Source: an uncultured Nocardiaceae bacterium (GTDB lineage: Bacteria > Actinomycetota > Actinomycetes > Mycobacteriales > Mycobacteriaceae). Taken from it: a stretch of 64,000 nt of DNA. Location: assembly GCA_936936565.1 (NCBI GenBank), contig CAKZIX010000029.1:54577-118576 (forward strand), given 5' to 3'. Shown here in pieces: positions 28,685-39,312 of this stretch; positions within the stretch are counted from its first letter, which is position 1; every line of letters begins with the position of its first letter. Under the pieces are notes generated by a model. It made no database searches. It had not been told where the DNA came from and saw only the letters and a program-made list of their open reading frames with translations. The position numbers and the translations under genes were made by a program.

Positions 28685-29394
28685 GCGATCCGGTAGCCGC
28701 GCTCGCCGATCCGGCTGCGACCGAATCTGTTTCGGACAACGTAGCCTTCGTACTCGGGGCAAACTTCGTATCACCGACAGCAGCGATCGCGGCAATTGTC
28801 GAGGCAGTGGTCGACAAGAACCCATACAAATGGGCCGGAGAGCAAGTTGCAGGTGACTGGGAGGCAGTCAAAAAGGCCGCATCAGCCGCCGGGAACTTGG
28901 GGAGATTCGGTGCGAGCGTGGGCGACAATATGCGCGCCGAGTGGACCCAGGTCGACCAGACCTGGAATGGCAACGCCGCGGCCGCAGCGGCAGCACACTT
29001 CGGTCGGCTGGCCACCCAGATCGAGGCCACCCAGATCGACTTCGCCGAAATCGAACGTGCACTTCTCAACATCGGCAATTCGATGGACAACCTTGGCCGC
29101 GCACTCGGTGACATTCTTCAAGAAATCACGGACTGGGGTCTGATCTACTGGGCGAACAAGCTGATTGCAGCAGCAAGCCCGGATCCAACCGGAATTTCGC
29201 GCGGTGCAGCGTTGACGATGATGGCGGTCGCAGCGGCCAAGATGTATCTGAAGATCAATTCCATGATGTCGATAGTTGCCGCCGCCTACATGTCGATCTC
29301 GGCGTCGGTCGGTGTGATCCAAGGACTGGCGAGCAATTGGCCGAATGCGCTTCCGACGCTCAGCACGGGTTCCTACGACCACCGGGGCGTATGA
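28681..29394 (+). CDS. WXG100-like type VII secretion substrate with C-terminal helical domain
   Basis: A 237-residue Ala-rich helical protein. The WxG turn appears as TWNGNAAAA near residue 100 within a helix-turn-helix of WXG100 type (about 75-150). A long hydrophobic segment follows (about 165-220, LTMMAVAAAKMYLKINSMMSIVAAAYM), which could insert into membranes. Its start overlaps the EspC-like gene as ATGA, suggesting a co-secreted pair. The extended hydrophobic C-terminal part is reminiscent of channel-forming or membrane-active T7SS effectors, but no toxin domain is recognised. Confidence 0.75.
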   Translation: MSDPVAALADPAATESVSDNVAFVLGANFVSPTAAIAAIVEAVVDKNPYKWAGEQVAGDWEAVKKAASAAGNLGRFGASVGDNMRAEWTQVDQTWNGNAAAAAAAHFGRLATQIEATQIDFAEIERALLNIGNSMDNLGRALGDILQEITDWGLIYWANKLIAAASPDPTGISRGAALTMMAVAAAKMYLKINSMMSIVAAAYMSISASVGVIQGLASNWPNALPTLSTGSYDHRGV

Positions 29395-29395
29395 C

Positions 29396-29794
29396 ATGGA
29401 CAGCCGAAACACCGACGCTCTCGATATCGCCCGCGGGGACGTGGGCCTGTCGCGATACTTGCATCGCGCGTTCACCCAGATTCGGAATTCGGAGTACGCC
29501 GACGCACGTACTCGGGCCGCGCTGGACGAAGTGCTCTCCGGCCAGGCAAGCCTGCGGGAGTTCGGCCAATCCGAGGAGTTCGCACGGCTCGCAGAACGCG
29601 CACCTGTCGCGCCCGACCCGATTGCCGACATGCCGCAAGAGCGGCGCGATCAACTCGCGGCAGCCGCCCAAACCATGCTGGATCAGCTGGCTGCACAGCA
29701 GGTGGATTCCCAACCTGTCCGAGAGCCAGTCCGTCGCGCGGACGACGATGACGAATACTTCGAGTCACGGCGGCGGTCTGGGTGGCTCGAATGA
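29396..29794 (+). CDS. hypothetical protein of the type VII substrate cassette
   Basis: A 132-residue hydrophilic protein starting one base after the upstream gene, with an ATGA overlap to the next. It is rich in Arg, Asp, Glu and Gln, and includes a run RADDDDEYFESRRRSGW at the end. No signal peptide or membrane segment is seen. It could be a chaperone or adaptor for the preceding WXG pair, as small acidic or mixed-charge proteins often accompany such effectors. No family is recognised. Confidence 0.7.
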   Translation: MDSRNTDALDIARGDVGLSRYLHRAFTQIRNSEYADARTRAALDEVLSGQASLREFGQSEEFARLAERAPVAPDPIADMPQERRDQLAAAAQTMLDQLAAQQVDSQPVREPVRRADDDDEYFESRRRSGWLE

Positions 29795-30402
29795 TCGGGC
29801 TGGGCGACAGCGACGCCACTGTCGAGATCGAGTTGCCTCTTCAGGAACGGCTCAGCCCCGACATTTCGTATCGGCGGCCGGCGACGGCCCCGCTGGATCT
29901 AGAACTCGTGCGTCGGCTTCCGGAAGTATGTGCCCCGCACGGGCGGCCGAGCGTCCGTTGGGAGGTGGGCTACCACGGCTTCCAAGAGCGCGGCAGTAAG
30001 CGGTACCTGAGTACCTTCCGAGGCTTCCTGCTGTCGATTTTCCATGTTGTGCAAAGCTTTACGTCGATTCATTCCGGAACAGACACACGCGTCTTCGGGG
30101 CCTGGCCGGTCTGCGCGCGCTGCGACAAACGCGCGCGCCGGTGGCGGTGGGTCGGCCGTGCATTCGTGTTCGCCGGACTACCACTGCTGATTGCGATCGC
30201 CGGCATCCGGTTGCGCGGCGACTTCCCGCCGGCGCCCCTGGTGTTTGCCTTCTTCCCGATGTGGCTGCCGTTCGGACTGCTGTACGCATCGAGCGCCTAC
30301 CGCCGGGCGAAAACCTTCGTCGAGTTTCTGCCGATGCCCGACACGGACAAACTGAGGATCCGCGCGCACCCCACGTTCGCCGCTGCCGTCGCACAACGGT
30401 AG
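29791..30402 (+). CDS. membrane protein with CxxC motif, last gene of the cassette
   Basis: A 203-residue protein with a soluble N-terminal half, a CARCDKRARRWRW segment (CxxC with a basic patch, about residues 110-122), and two membrane segments (about 125-145 and 150-172) in a hairpin. The C-terminal tail is short. The start overlaps the upstream stop as ATGA; a GTG three codons earlier is possible. The last codons (RAHPTFAAAVAQR) lie inside the first copy of a tandem repeat that continues past the stop. An immunity or membrane-anchor role beside the WXG pair is conceivable, but no homology supports it. Confidence 0.65.
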   Translation: MIGLGDSDATVEIELPLQERLSPDISYRRPATAPLDLELVRRLPEVCAPHGRPSVRWEVGYHGFQERGSKRYLSTFRGFLLSIFHVVQSFTSIHSGTDTRVFGAWPVCARCDKRARRWRWVGRAFVFAGLPLLIAIAGIRLRGDFPPAPLVFAFFPMWLPFGLLYASSAYRRAKTFVEFLPMPDTDKLRIRAHPTFAAAVAQR

Positions 30403-30543
30403 GGACCTCGAATCACACCGCACCCCCACGTTCGCCGCTGCCGTCGCACAACGGCAGAGACCTCGAATCACACCGCGCGCACCGACGTTCGCCGCTGCCG
30501 TCACGCGGAAGGGTGAGACCCGCGAGTCACACCGCGCGCAGGC
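30373..30543. repeat. three-copy tandem repeat between convergent genes
   Basis: Three copies of about 55-57 bp start with ACGTTCGCCGCTGCCGTC at 30373, 30428 and 30485. Copies 1 and 2 are nearly identical (copy 2 has CAG where copy 1 has the TAG stop of the upstream gene); copy 3 is more divergent. The array runs from the last codons of the cassette gene to the last codons of the XRE gene on the other strand. Copy 2 forms a 7-bp hairpin (CTGCCGT, 6-base loop, 30438-30457) that may act as a terminator. Confidence 0.8.
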
Positions 30544-31375
30544 CTCCGGCGCGCCGTCCGGCGAGCCGGTCCATCGCGGCGGCGGCCGCATCGTCGGCCG
30601 GGATGTGCACGATCAGGTGCTGGTCTTCTTCGGCCGGAACGCTCAGCATCTCGAAGCGAAGCCGGAACTCGCCCACTCGGGGGTGTCCCATCCGGCCGAC
30701 GCCGCTCGTCGCGGCAAGTCCGGGAAGTTGCTCGATGCGCCGAGTGAACTCGGCGCCGCCGGTCACCGTCAACTCGTCGACCAGTCCGGCGATGTGCGAA
30801 TCGGCGCGGAACGGGCCCTCCTTGAGTGAGGCCACCAGTTTGTCGGCGGCGGCGTCCCAGTCCAGGTACAGCTCGCGGGCGCGCGGATCGGTGAAGACAT
30901 AGCGGGCCAGGCAGGGCGGTTCGCCGTCGTCGAACAGCCCGGCCGGTTCGGTGAGCGCCCGGAACGTGGGCGTGTATGCGAGCACTTCGGTGAGCCGGTT
31001 GACGATCACCGCCGACGCCGGTTCCAGCATCTGCAGGATCGTTCGCAGTTCGGGGCGGACGTCCCGCACAACTCGCCACTGCTCGACGCACTGGAATCCC
31101 GAGTCGGCCTTGGTCAGCTGATACAGCCGGATGCGCTGCCGCGAGGTCATTTGCAATGCGGTGGCCAGCGCCGACACCACTTCCGGCGACGGCCGCCGGT
31201 CCCGTCCCTGCTCGAGCCGCGTCAGATATTCGACGCTGACGCCGGCGAGCATCGCGACCTCGGACCGGCGCAACCCGAGCGCCCGGCGCCGCGGCCCCGC
31301 GGGCAGCCCGACCTCCGCGGGCTGCACGGATTCGCGCTGCACCCGCAGCATCAACCCGAGTTCGTTGTCGGCCAT
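30527..31375 (-). CDS. XRE-family regulator with MmyB-type ligand-binding domain
   Basis: A 282-residue regulator. A helix-turn-helix domain (about residues 25-85: RRSEVAMLAGVSVEYLTRLEQGRDRRPS) is followed by an MmyB-like PAS domain (about 105-265) with VVRDVRPELRTILQMLE and WDAAADKLVASLKEG. This family in actinomycetes usually sits next to and controls an oxidoreductase gene and may bind fatty acid-like ligands. Here an FMN reductase gene is divergent with a 123-bp gap that holds a perfect 10-bp inverted repeat. The gene end lies within the third copy of the tandem repeat. Confidence 0.9.
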   Translation of the reverse strand: MADNELGLMLRVQRESVQPAEVGLPAGPRRRALGLRRSEVAMLAGVSVEYLTRLEQGRDRRPSPEVVSALATALQMTSRQRIRLYQLTKADSGFQCVEQWRVVRDVRPELRTILQMLEPASAVIVNRLTEVLAYTPTFRALTEPAGLFDDGEPPCLARYVFTDPRARELYLDWDAAADKLVASLKEGPFRADSHIAGLVDELTVTGGAEFTRRIEQLPGLAATSGVGRMGHPRVGEFRLRFEMLSVPAEEDQHLIVHIPADDAAAAAMDRLAGRRAGGLRAV

Positions 31376-31405
31376 GTCTCGACGCTACCCGCGTACGGGC
31401 GGCGC

Positions 31406-31430
31406 AGGGTGGCCCCGCCAGGGCCACCCT
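31406..31430. promoter_or_regulatory. operator-like inverted repeat between XRE regulator and FMN reductase
   Basis: A perfect 10-bp inverted repeat with a 5-bp spacer (arm AGGGTGGCCC). It lies between divergent starts, 30 bp from the regulator ATG and 69 bp from the reductase GTG. It is the probable binding site of the XRE protein. Confidence 0.65.
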
Positions 31431-31498
31431 CAGCACGGTCTCCCTCCGGCCGCGCCGCGACGGCAGATTCGGTGACGACCACATCTGAAGGAGCAATT

Positions 31499-32098
31499 GT
31501 GTCGAACCCGTTGAACTTGACCATTCTCATCGGCAGCGTGCGCGAGGGCCGCTTCGGCCCCGTTGTGGCGCAATGGTTCGCCGAGCACGCTCGCGCGTAC
31601 GACGGTTTCACGGTCGACGTCGTCGATCTCGCCGACGTGACGCCGGAAATGGCCCTGCCTGCAACGCCACTTGCCATGGATCCCAACCCGATTCGCCCCG
31701 ATTCGATGGAGCCGCTCAGTGCCGCCCTCACGCGGGCCGACGCGGTCGCGATCGTCACGCCCGACATCAATCGCAGCTACCCCGCGTCCATCAAGGCCGC
31801 CATCGACTGGTACGCCACGGAATGGAACGCCAAGGCGGTCGGCTTCGTCGGCTACAGCGGTGCCAGCGGCGGCCTGTTCGCGATCGAGCACCTGCGCCAG
31901 GTGCTCGGCGAACTCAACGCCCACACCGTGCGCAACGTCGTGTCGTTCCCCCGCTACTACGAGCTGTTCGATGCCGACGGCAAGCTGCACAACCCGGAGC
32001 CCGCGGAGCTGGCGGCCGTCGCCATGCTCGACCAACTGCACTGGTGGGCAACGGCACTGCACGCGGCCCGGCACGAACTCGTCGGCGCCGCGAGCTGA
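31499..32098 (+). CDS. NADPH-dependent FMN reductase-family protein
   Basis: A 199-residue flavodoxin-like protein with the phosphate-binding loop IGSVREGRFGP at the N-terminus and TPDINRSYPASIKAAIDW, the family motif around the flavin ring. It belongs to the NADPH-dependent FMN reductase/azoreductase group that reduces FMN, quinones or metals. The GTG start has GAAGGAGCAATT in front. It is divergent from, and probably controlled by, the MmyB-type regulator. It is monocistronic. Confidence 0.9.
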   Translation: MSNPLNLTILIGSVREGRFGPVVAQWFAEHARAYDGFTVDVVDLADVTPEMALPATPLAMDPNPIRPDSMEPLSAALTRADAVAIVTPDINRSYPASIKAAIDWYATEWNAKAVGFVGYSGASGGLFAIEHLRQVLGELNAHTVRNVVSFPRYYELFDADGKLHNPEPAELAAVAMLDQLHWWATALHAARHELVGAAS

Positions 32099-32304
32099 CC
32101 CGAGGACCGCTCGCGGCAGATTCGCAGACCAGGTACAGGTTCGCAGACCGTACAACTCCAGCGACGACAGACAACCGCTGCGAATCGCGCCGCCGGCGAC
32201 ACCCACCGAAGGACCCGCCGGAGCCGATAAAGTTGACGGCGTGACCGCGTTTCCCGGTGTCGTCGTCGGTGGGCCCGACGACGTCGACGTCCTGCCGAAC
32301 TGAC
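32099..32304. other. intergenic region between FMN reductase and VWA gene
   Basis: It holds a 9-bp inverted repeat (GATTCGCAG at 32119-32127, CTGCGAATC at 32178-32186), a direct repeat TTCGCAGACC 20 bp apart (the first copy part of the same arm), and a 20-codon GTG frame (32241-32303) that ends one base before the next gene. The short frame could be a leader peptide, but no ribosome-binding site is obvious. Confidence 0.45.
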
Positions 32305-33906
32305 ATGGGCACCCATCGCGGCTCCGGGGCTCGGGGCGTCAGCAAGGGACCGGTCATCGCACTGGTCGTGGTGGTGCTGATCGCCGCGGTGATCGTCGGC
32401 TGGTTCCAGTTGCGCGATCGGCTGTCCAGCGTCGCCGAGCAAACCGCGCAGACGTGCGTAGAGGGTCCCGCGACGCTGCATGTCACCGCGGATCCGATCA
32501 TTGCACCGGAGATCCGGGCGGCGGCGGACCGGTACTCGGCGACGCGGCCGGTGGTGCGGGATCGGTGCATCGGCGTCGAGGTCAGCGACCGCCCGAGCGC
32601 AGCCGTGCAGGCAGCGCTCGCGGGCAGTTGGGACGACGCGCTGGGCGCCCGTCCCGCGCTGTGGATTCCGGGATTCTCCGCAACCCTCGACGGGGTGCCG
32701 AAGGGGCTCGTCGACGGCGCGGCCGAGTCGCTGGCCGCGAGCCCCGTCGTGTTGTCGGTGCCCGCGCCGCTGCGCGATGCGCTGGCCGCCGGTCAGGTGT
32801 CCTGGAAGGACCTGCCGCGCCTGCAGAGCGAATCGACAGCGCTCGCGGGGCTGGGTCTGATCGGGTGGGGTGGGCTACGGATGACGTTGCCGCCCAACGA
32901 GGCGACTCGGTGTGCCGTGCACGCGGTCGTGGCCGACGCCGTCGGGGCGAATCCGGTGTCCGATGATGCCGCCCGATCCGCTGCGGTGACCAAAGCCGTG
33001 TCGCAGCTGGCCGCGAACGCACCGAAGGACCCTGGCGAACCCGGTGACGCGCAGGCGCCGGTGCACGCGAGTGCCGTTGTGCGCCAACAGCTCGGCGGAG
33101 CGCCGCACTACGCTCCGCTGGGCGCCATGCCGGTCGCCGACTTCCCGGTCGCGGTGCTGTCGGGCGACTGGGTCGACGAGACGACCGGGCGGGCGGCAGC
33201 GCTGTTCGCCGACTACCTGCGCACCCAGCGCGACGCTCTGCGAGCGGCCGGTTTCGAGACCGATGCCGCACCGAACGCTCTGCGGCCCAGCACCTCCGGC
33301 GCCGCGAACCGAATCAGCGAGGTAATGGCGAATCCGGTCGTCGGGACCCGCACGACCATGCTCGTCGATGTCTCCGCGTCGATGGGCGAACAGGGCCGGC
33401 TCACCGGGACGGTGCGCGCGCTGCGCGAGCAGATCGCCGCGGCCCCGGACGGCTCCGAGCTCGGAATCTGGTCCTTCGCAAAGAATCTCGACGGCAAGGC
33501 CTACAAGGTGGATGCGCCTACCGCTCCGCTGTCCGCGCAGCAGCGCAAGTCTGTCGATGCTGCGCTCGCGGGGTTGAAAGCGTCCGCCACCCGCCCGGAC
33601 CACGCGTACCCGACACTGATCGCCGCGTACCAGAATGCGGTGGCCAACTACGTTGCCGGCAAAACGAATTCGATCGTGCTGCTCACCGACGGTCCCGAAG
33701 ACGATTCGGCGATCACCGGACAGCAGTTGCTCACAGAAATCGCTGCGGCTACCGACCCGAGCAAGCCGGTCCGCATCGACATCGTCGTGCTCGGCGCACA
33801 CACCCCGAACACTTTGGAGACCTTGACATCTCGCACCGGCGGCAGTGTGAGCCGGATCTCCGTCGATCAGGTGGGCCGCGTCGTCGCTGGCCTGCTCAAC
33901 GGCTGA
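32305..33906 (+). CDS. membrane-anchored substrate-binding and VWA-domain protein
   Basis: A 533-residue protein. An N-terminal transmembrane anchor (about residues 17-36, VIALVVVVLIAAVIVGWF) is followed by an extracytoplasmic region resembling solute-binding proteins (about 50-340). A von Willebrand factor A domain (about 350-530) has a complete MIDAS start DVSAS and the LLTDGPED loop. Such proteins in actinobacteria are thought to act in cell-envelope assembly or adhesion, with metal-dependent ligand binding outside the cell. Its 3' end overlaps the convergent CPBP gene by 11 bp. Confidence 0.85.
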   Translation: MGTHRGSGARGVSKGPVIALVVVVLIAAVIVGWFQLRDRLSSVAEQTAQTCVEGPATLHVTADPIIAPEIRAAADRYSATRPVVRDRCIGVEVSDRPSAAVQAALAGSWDDALGARPALWIPGFSATLDGVPKGLVDGAAESLAASPVVLSVPAPLRDALAAGQVSWKDLPRLQSESTALAGLGLIGWGGLRMTLPPNEATRCAVHAVVADAVGANPVSDDAARSAAVTKAVSQLAANAPKDPGEPGDAQAPVHASAVVRQQLGGAPHYAPLGAMPVADFPVAVLSGDWVDETTGRAAALFADYLRTQRDALRAAGFETDAAPNALRPSTSGAANRISEVMANPVVGTRTTMLVDVSASMGEQGRLTGTVRALREQIAAAPDGSELGIWSFAKNLDGKAYKVDAPTAPLSAQQRKSVDAALAGLKASATRPDHAYPTLIAAYQNAVANYVAGKTNSIVLLTDGPEDDSAITGQQLLTEIAAATDPSKPVRIDIVVLGAHTPNTLETLTSRTGGSVSRISVDQVGRVVAGLLNG

Positions 33907-34681
33907 GCCGCCGCGGCCACAGCACCACGGTCGCCACTGCCGTCGTCAGGACGGCGGGAAGCACCGTGCCCACCGTCTTGTCGTAGTCCGGTGTCAGCAC
34001 GACGGTCACGTTGGATGTCGCATGCATCAGAATCGCGGCCGACACGCCGTACCCAGTGTTGTTGTGCAGCCACACGATCACGCACCGCAACGCCACCGTT
34101 CCGACGAACCAGCCTGCGATCCACCCGAGTTCGTGCCCGACCTGTAGCAGCGGCACCAGATGCCAGACCGCCCAGAACAAGCCGAGGCCGATACCCGTCC
34201 CGACCGTTCCGTAGCGCCGTTGCAGCGGATCGGTGGCATAGCCGGTCCAGCCCAGCTCTTCACAGGCCGCCGCGAACAGCGACCCGGCCACGACGATCGG
34301 AATCATCCACCAGACGATCGGCATCCGCAGGTCGATCAGATTCGACGCCCCGGCCACCGCGACCGATATCAGCGCCACCGCGGCCGGAACCCCGACGGCC
34401 ACGAGAAACCAGACCGTGCGCGGCGCCGCACGAAAATCGACCGCGCGGCGCAGCAGTCGCGCCACCGCCGCGCGTCCGTCCGCGCGGGCGACCAGGATCG
34501 CGGCGACGATCACCGGCAACGTGAACATCACCGCACTCGCGGGCAGTTCGAGCGAGCCGATGCGGATGCCGTCGGTGACCGCACCGAGCACGAAGAACGG
34601 CACCGACAGCACCGTCACCAACAGCAGAAAGGTCAGCGGGGCGCTGCGCCGCACGTCCACTCCGGGGCTCACCCCGTCCAT
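33896..34681 (-). CDS. CPBP-family intramembrane metalloprotease/glutamic protease
   Basis: A 261-residue protein with about seven membrane segments. The CPBP/Abi signatures are present: EELGWTGY (Glu-Glu motif), FWAVWHL (FxxxH) and HATSN (HxxxN). The usual Arg of the EExxxR motif is replaced by Thr, as also seen in other actinobacterial members, so catalysis is likely but not certain. It converges on the VWA gene and ends inside its last codons. Prenyl-protein-like or bacteriocin-related substrates are known for the family; the target here is unknown. Confidence 0.82.
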   Translation of the reverse strand: MDGVSPGVDVRRSAPLTFLLLVTVLSVPFFVLGAVTDGIRIGSLELPASAVMFTLPVIVAAILVARADGRAAVARLLRRAVDFRAAPRTVWFLVAVGVPAAVALISVAVAGASNLIDLRMPIVWWMIPIVVAGSLFAAACEELGWTGYATDPLQRRYGTVGTGIGLGLFWAVWHLVPLLQVGHELGWIAGWFVGTVALRCVIVWLHNNTGYGVSAAILMHATSNVTVVLTPDYDKTVGTVLPAVLTTAVATVVLWPRRLSR

Positions 34682-34708
34682 AGTGCCTGGCGCGTGCGGC
34701 GATGCCGG

Positions 34709-37570
<2,862 letters not shown>

Positions 37571-37590
37571 GACATCTCCCAGGGTTCGGG

Positions 37591-37795
37591 CCCTCTCCCT
37601 CTGTCGTGGCGCCTGAGAGATTCGAGCTCGACGGCCGAGCCCTTTCCCCGTGGGCGGGTGGTTGGCCACCGCTTTCCAGAGACGTCGATGCCCGCACGGT
37701 CCTTGGGCCTGAGAGATTGACGGAGAGGTGTTGCTCCTTCGGCGCCTGCATGCCCGTACACGGTGACCGTGCACGCCGGCATCCAGGACTCTCCC
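37591..37795 (-). promoter_or_regulatory. tandem glycine riboswitch
   Basis: On the minus strand GGGAGAGTCC starts the first aptamer at 37795. AATCTCTCAGGCCCAAGGACC ends it near 37700, and a second aptamer follows with CTCTGGAAAG, a second AATCTCTCAGGCGCC (about 37608-37622) and the closing GACAGAGGGAGAG at about 37591. Two AATCTCTCAGGC blocks and paired GGGAGAG elements are diagnostic of the two-aptamer glycine riboswitch that turns on glycine cleavage. A TAAAAT -10 lies at 37822-37817. It ends about 20 nt before the gcvP GTG, so control of translation initiation is likely. Confidence 0.92.
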
Positions 37796-37941
37796 GTGCG
37801 GCGGTGACGCGCTGTCATTTTAGCTCGGCAAACGCCCGGCGTTGCCGATCCGATGCGGCCTGCGGTGAGTCGTCTGCCACATCGATCCACACGCGCGTGT
37901 AGCCGGCCGCGGCTCGTCGGCCGGGGCGGCGCGTGGGGTGC

Positions 37942-38502
37942 CTAACCGGTCTTGCGTTCCCGGTTACGGCGGCGGAAGGCGAGTTCGTCTTCGGGCCGCG
38001 GCTCGGCCTCGCCGCCGTCGGCGCGCTCGGACTGGAAGTTGGCGATGGTGCCGCTCAGCTCGCGCATCGTGTTGTTGACAGCGATGCCGAACACGCCCTG
38101 CCCGCCTTGCAGCAGGTCGACGATTTCCTCGGCGGAGGTGCATTCGTAGACGGTGGTGCCGTCGGAGAACAGGGTGATCCGGGCCAGATCCTGCACGCCG
38201 CGATCGCGCAGGTGGTCGACGGCGATGCGGATGTTCTGCAGCGAGATGCCGGTGTCGAGCAGCCGCTTGACGATTTTCAGGACCAGAATGTCCTTGAACG
38301 AGTACAGCCGCTGGCTGCCCGAGCCTGCGGCACCACGGATCGACGGCACCACGAGTTCGGTGCGCGCCCAGTAGTCCAACTGCCGGTAGGTGATGCCGGC
38401 GATCTGGCAAGCGGTAGGGACTCGGTAGCCGACAAGTTCATCGGGCACCGAATCGTCGGGAAACAGGCCTGGCTGGATGTCCGACTGCGGCTCGTCTGCC
38501 AC
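37942..38502 (-). CDS. MerR-family regulator (Rv1830/ResR-like)
   Basis: A 186-residue MerR regulator. The DNA-binding domain (about residues 15-90) reads GYRVPTACQIAGITYRQLDYWART and RLYSFKDILVLKIVKRLLDTG. A C-terminal part follows with ITLFSDGTTVYECTSAEEIVDLLQGGQGVFG. It matches Rv1830 (ResR/McdR), implicated in cell growth and division control in mycobacteria. The GTG at 38502 follows GAGGGAGTAACC and is preferred over an upstream TTG. No metal-binding Cys cluster is seen, so it is not a classical metal or oxidation sensor. Confidence 0.92.
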   Translation of the reverse strand: MADEPQSDIQPGLFPDDSVPDELVGYRVPTACQIAGITYRQLDYWARTELVVPSIRGAAGSGSQRLYSFKDILVLKIVKRLLDTGISLQNIRIAVDHLRDRGVQDLARITLFSDGTTVYECTSAEEIVDLLQGGQGVFGIAVNNTMRELSGTIANFQSERADGGEAEPRPEDELAFRRRNRERKTG

Positions 38503-38748
38503 GGTTACTCCCTCTGACGTCCGACGCTTCAACGATCTTCGGCCGGTAACTGTTCAGGTTACTCTCAGCAGTGAAACTATGGGCCGCGCAGACACGGGTC
38601 AACGCAACGCGCCGTAAACCCTCAACCTAAAGTTGAGAGTGATGTTGCCCCGCACGCGGCACCACGAACACATCTCGCGCCGCAAGGACCGTCCACCACG
38701 TCGCGCGTGGCAGGCGCGCGAACCGCCCGAGCGAAGCGAGGGCCAAAA
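38503..38748. promoter_or_regulatory. upstream region of the ResR-like gene with MerR-type palindrome
   Basis: The 246-bp gap holds CTCAAC-CTAAA-GTTGAG (38621-38637), a 6-bp inverted repeat of the size and symmetry used by MerR proteins, about 120 bp upstream of the regulator GTG. An intergenic GAGCG repeat follows at 38717-38742. Autoregulation by one of the two MerR proteins is a reasonable inference. Confidence 0.5.
38717..38742 (+). repeat. GAGCG-type dispersed repeat, intergenic copy
   Basis: GCGCGAACCGCCCGAGCG continuing into AAGCGAGGGC. The core GAGCGAAGCGAG is a perfect mirror repeat. It ends just before the nuclease stop codon and shares its left part with the copy in front of guaB1. 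Confidence 0.65.
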
Positions 38749-39210
38749 CTACTGAAAGTCGTCGGGCGAGACGGACTCGAGGAATTCCTTGAACTTTTCG
38801 ACTTCGTCTTCGCGTTCGTCGGGCATCACTAGGCCCGCTTCGGCGAGTACCGATTCTTCGGCGTAGATCGGCACGCCGGCGCGCAACGCGATGGCGACCG
38901 AGTCCGACGGCCGCGCCGAGACGCGCACGTTGTCCTCGAAGATGAGGTCGGCGTAGAAGACGCCGTCTTTGAGGTCGACGATGCGGATCTCGCGCAGCTT
39001 GTGCCCCAGTTCGGTGATCAGATTCTTGATCAGGTCGTGCGTGAGTGGCCGCGGCGGCTCGACGCCCTGTTGCTGGATGAGAATTGCGCTCGCTTCGCTT
39101 TGGCCGATCCAGATCGGGAGGTAGCGATCGCCGTTGGATTCCCGCAACAACAACACGGGTGAGTTCTGCGGCTGTTCGACGCGAATTCCGACCACGCGCA
39201 TTTCGCTCAT
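38749..39210 (-). CDS. DUF151 bifunctional nuclease-family protein (Rv1829-like)
   Basis: A 153-residue protein of the BFN/DUF151 family. It has the blocks VVLLRESNGDRYLPIWIGQSEA-like, LTHDLIKNLITELG, and DSVAIALRAGVPIYAEESVLAEAG. Plant and Thermotoga members show nuclease activity, but the bacterial role is unsettled. It sits between the two MerR genes exactly as in M. tuberculosis (Rv1828-Rv1829-Rv1830). The ATG is preceded by GGGAGGTGACGTCCAC. The acidic C-terminus (DEREDEVEKFKEFLESV) is typical of actinobacterial members. Confidence 0.92.
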   Translation of the reverse strand: MSEMRVVGIRVEQPQNSPVLLLRESNGDRYLPIWIGQSEASAILIQQQGVEPPRPLTHDLIKNLITELGHKLREIRIVDLKDGVFYADLIFEDNVRVSARPSDSVAIALRAGVPIYAEESVLAEAGLVMPDEREDEVEKFKEFLESVSPDDFQ

Positions 39211-39312
39211 GTGGACGTCACCTCCCGGCCTAGTTGCCCTACGTCGAGTCTATGCGAAACAGCGGCCGAGCAACCTCGGCCGTGTGCGAATCTCGAACTG
39301 CTGCGGCGCCGT

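Noticed and set aside
32241..32303. 20-codon frame before the VWA gene as a real gene
   Set aside because: No ribosome-binding site and no stop-start overlap; kept only as a remark in the intergenic entry.
39080..39110. GAGCG repeat copy within the DUF151 gene (reverse complement GCGAAGCGAGC)
   Set aside because: It encodes the conserved IGQSEAS segment of the family without extra residues, so it is ordinary coding sequence.
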